A DNA stretch of 7,380 nucleotides, taken from contig JAJQGZ010000059.1 in NCBI GenBank assembly GCA_021200075.1, forward strand, positions 1 through 7,380. Reading direction: 5' to 3'. Every line of letters starts with the position of its first letter. Position 1 is the stretch's first letter. This stretch comes from Clostridiales bacterium (GTDB lineage Bacteria > Bacillota > Clostridia > Oscillospirales > Acutalibacteraceae). The notes beneath the pieces are model-generated. The model was given only the letters and a program-made list of their open reading frames with translations. It made no database searches and was not told the origin of the DNA. A program made the translations under genes and the position numbers. Shown here one piece after another: positions 7,331-7,380 of this stretch.

Positions 7331-7380
7331 AAATACGCCGATTTTGCAAAACAGCATTGCTGAAATCGGCGTATTTTTAT
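7327..7380 (+). terminator. Strong intrinsic terminator after ychF, probably bidirectional
   Basis: AAATACGCCGATTT (7331-7344) pairs perfectly with 7363-7376, followed by TTTTT. Pairing can extend outward through the ychF stop codon to the window edge, about 18 base pairs in all. The loop holds a second small hairpin, CAGC-ATT-GCTG (7352-7362). The A-rich left side means it can also stop transcription arriving from the right on the minus strand. Confidence 0.9.

Overview
The window looks like chromosomal DNA of a low-GC Firmicute, most likely a gut-type Clostridia (Oscillospiraceae/Ruminococcus-like). The grounds are AT-rich intergenic DNA, strong AAGGAGG ribosome sites, the short clostridial/archaeal-type LeuC and LeuD, and a Firmicutes-type polysaccharide flippase. 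The lineage is inferred from general sequence character, not from a search.

Layout. The region from 5944 down to 1 is a run of minus-strand genes. It opens with the branched-chain amino-acid genes ilvB, ilvN, leuC and leuD, tightly spaced and probably one transcript from a promoter near 6011-6037. A small unrecognised gene (1547-1954) follows 15 bases after leuD. A membrane flippase of the Wzx/MOP type comes next and runs off the left edge. On the plus strand, divergent from ilvB, is ychF (6233-7330), a universally conserved P-loop NTPase, closed by a strong intrinsic terminator at the right edge. The roughly 290-base gap between ilvB and ychF holds promoters for both directions and a possible CodY site.

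How the genes work together. IlvB and IlvN make acetolactate or acetohydroxybutyrate, the committed step to valine, leucine and isoleucine. LeuC and LeuD carry out the isopropylmalate isomerisation in the leucine branch. ilvC, ilvD, leuA and leuB are not in the window and must be elsewhere. The small gene and the flippase have no evident metabolic link to this pathway.

Most notable point. The flippase reading frame does not connect to its best start codon. The only ATG with an upstream Shine-Dalgarno sequence (1474) enters an 11-base A tract that leaves translation one base out of frame, and it stops after 18 codons. Twelve or nine A's would restore the full protein. This is either a homopolymer sequencing error or a slippage or phase-variation switch. 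I see no unmistakable new multi-gene system here; the rest of the window is ordinary core metabolism.
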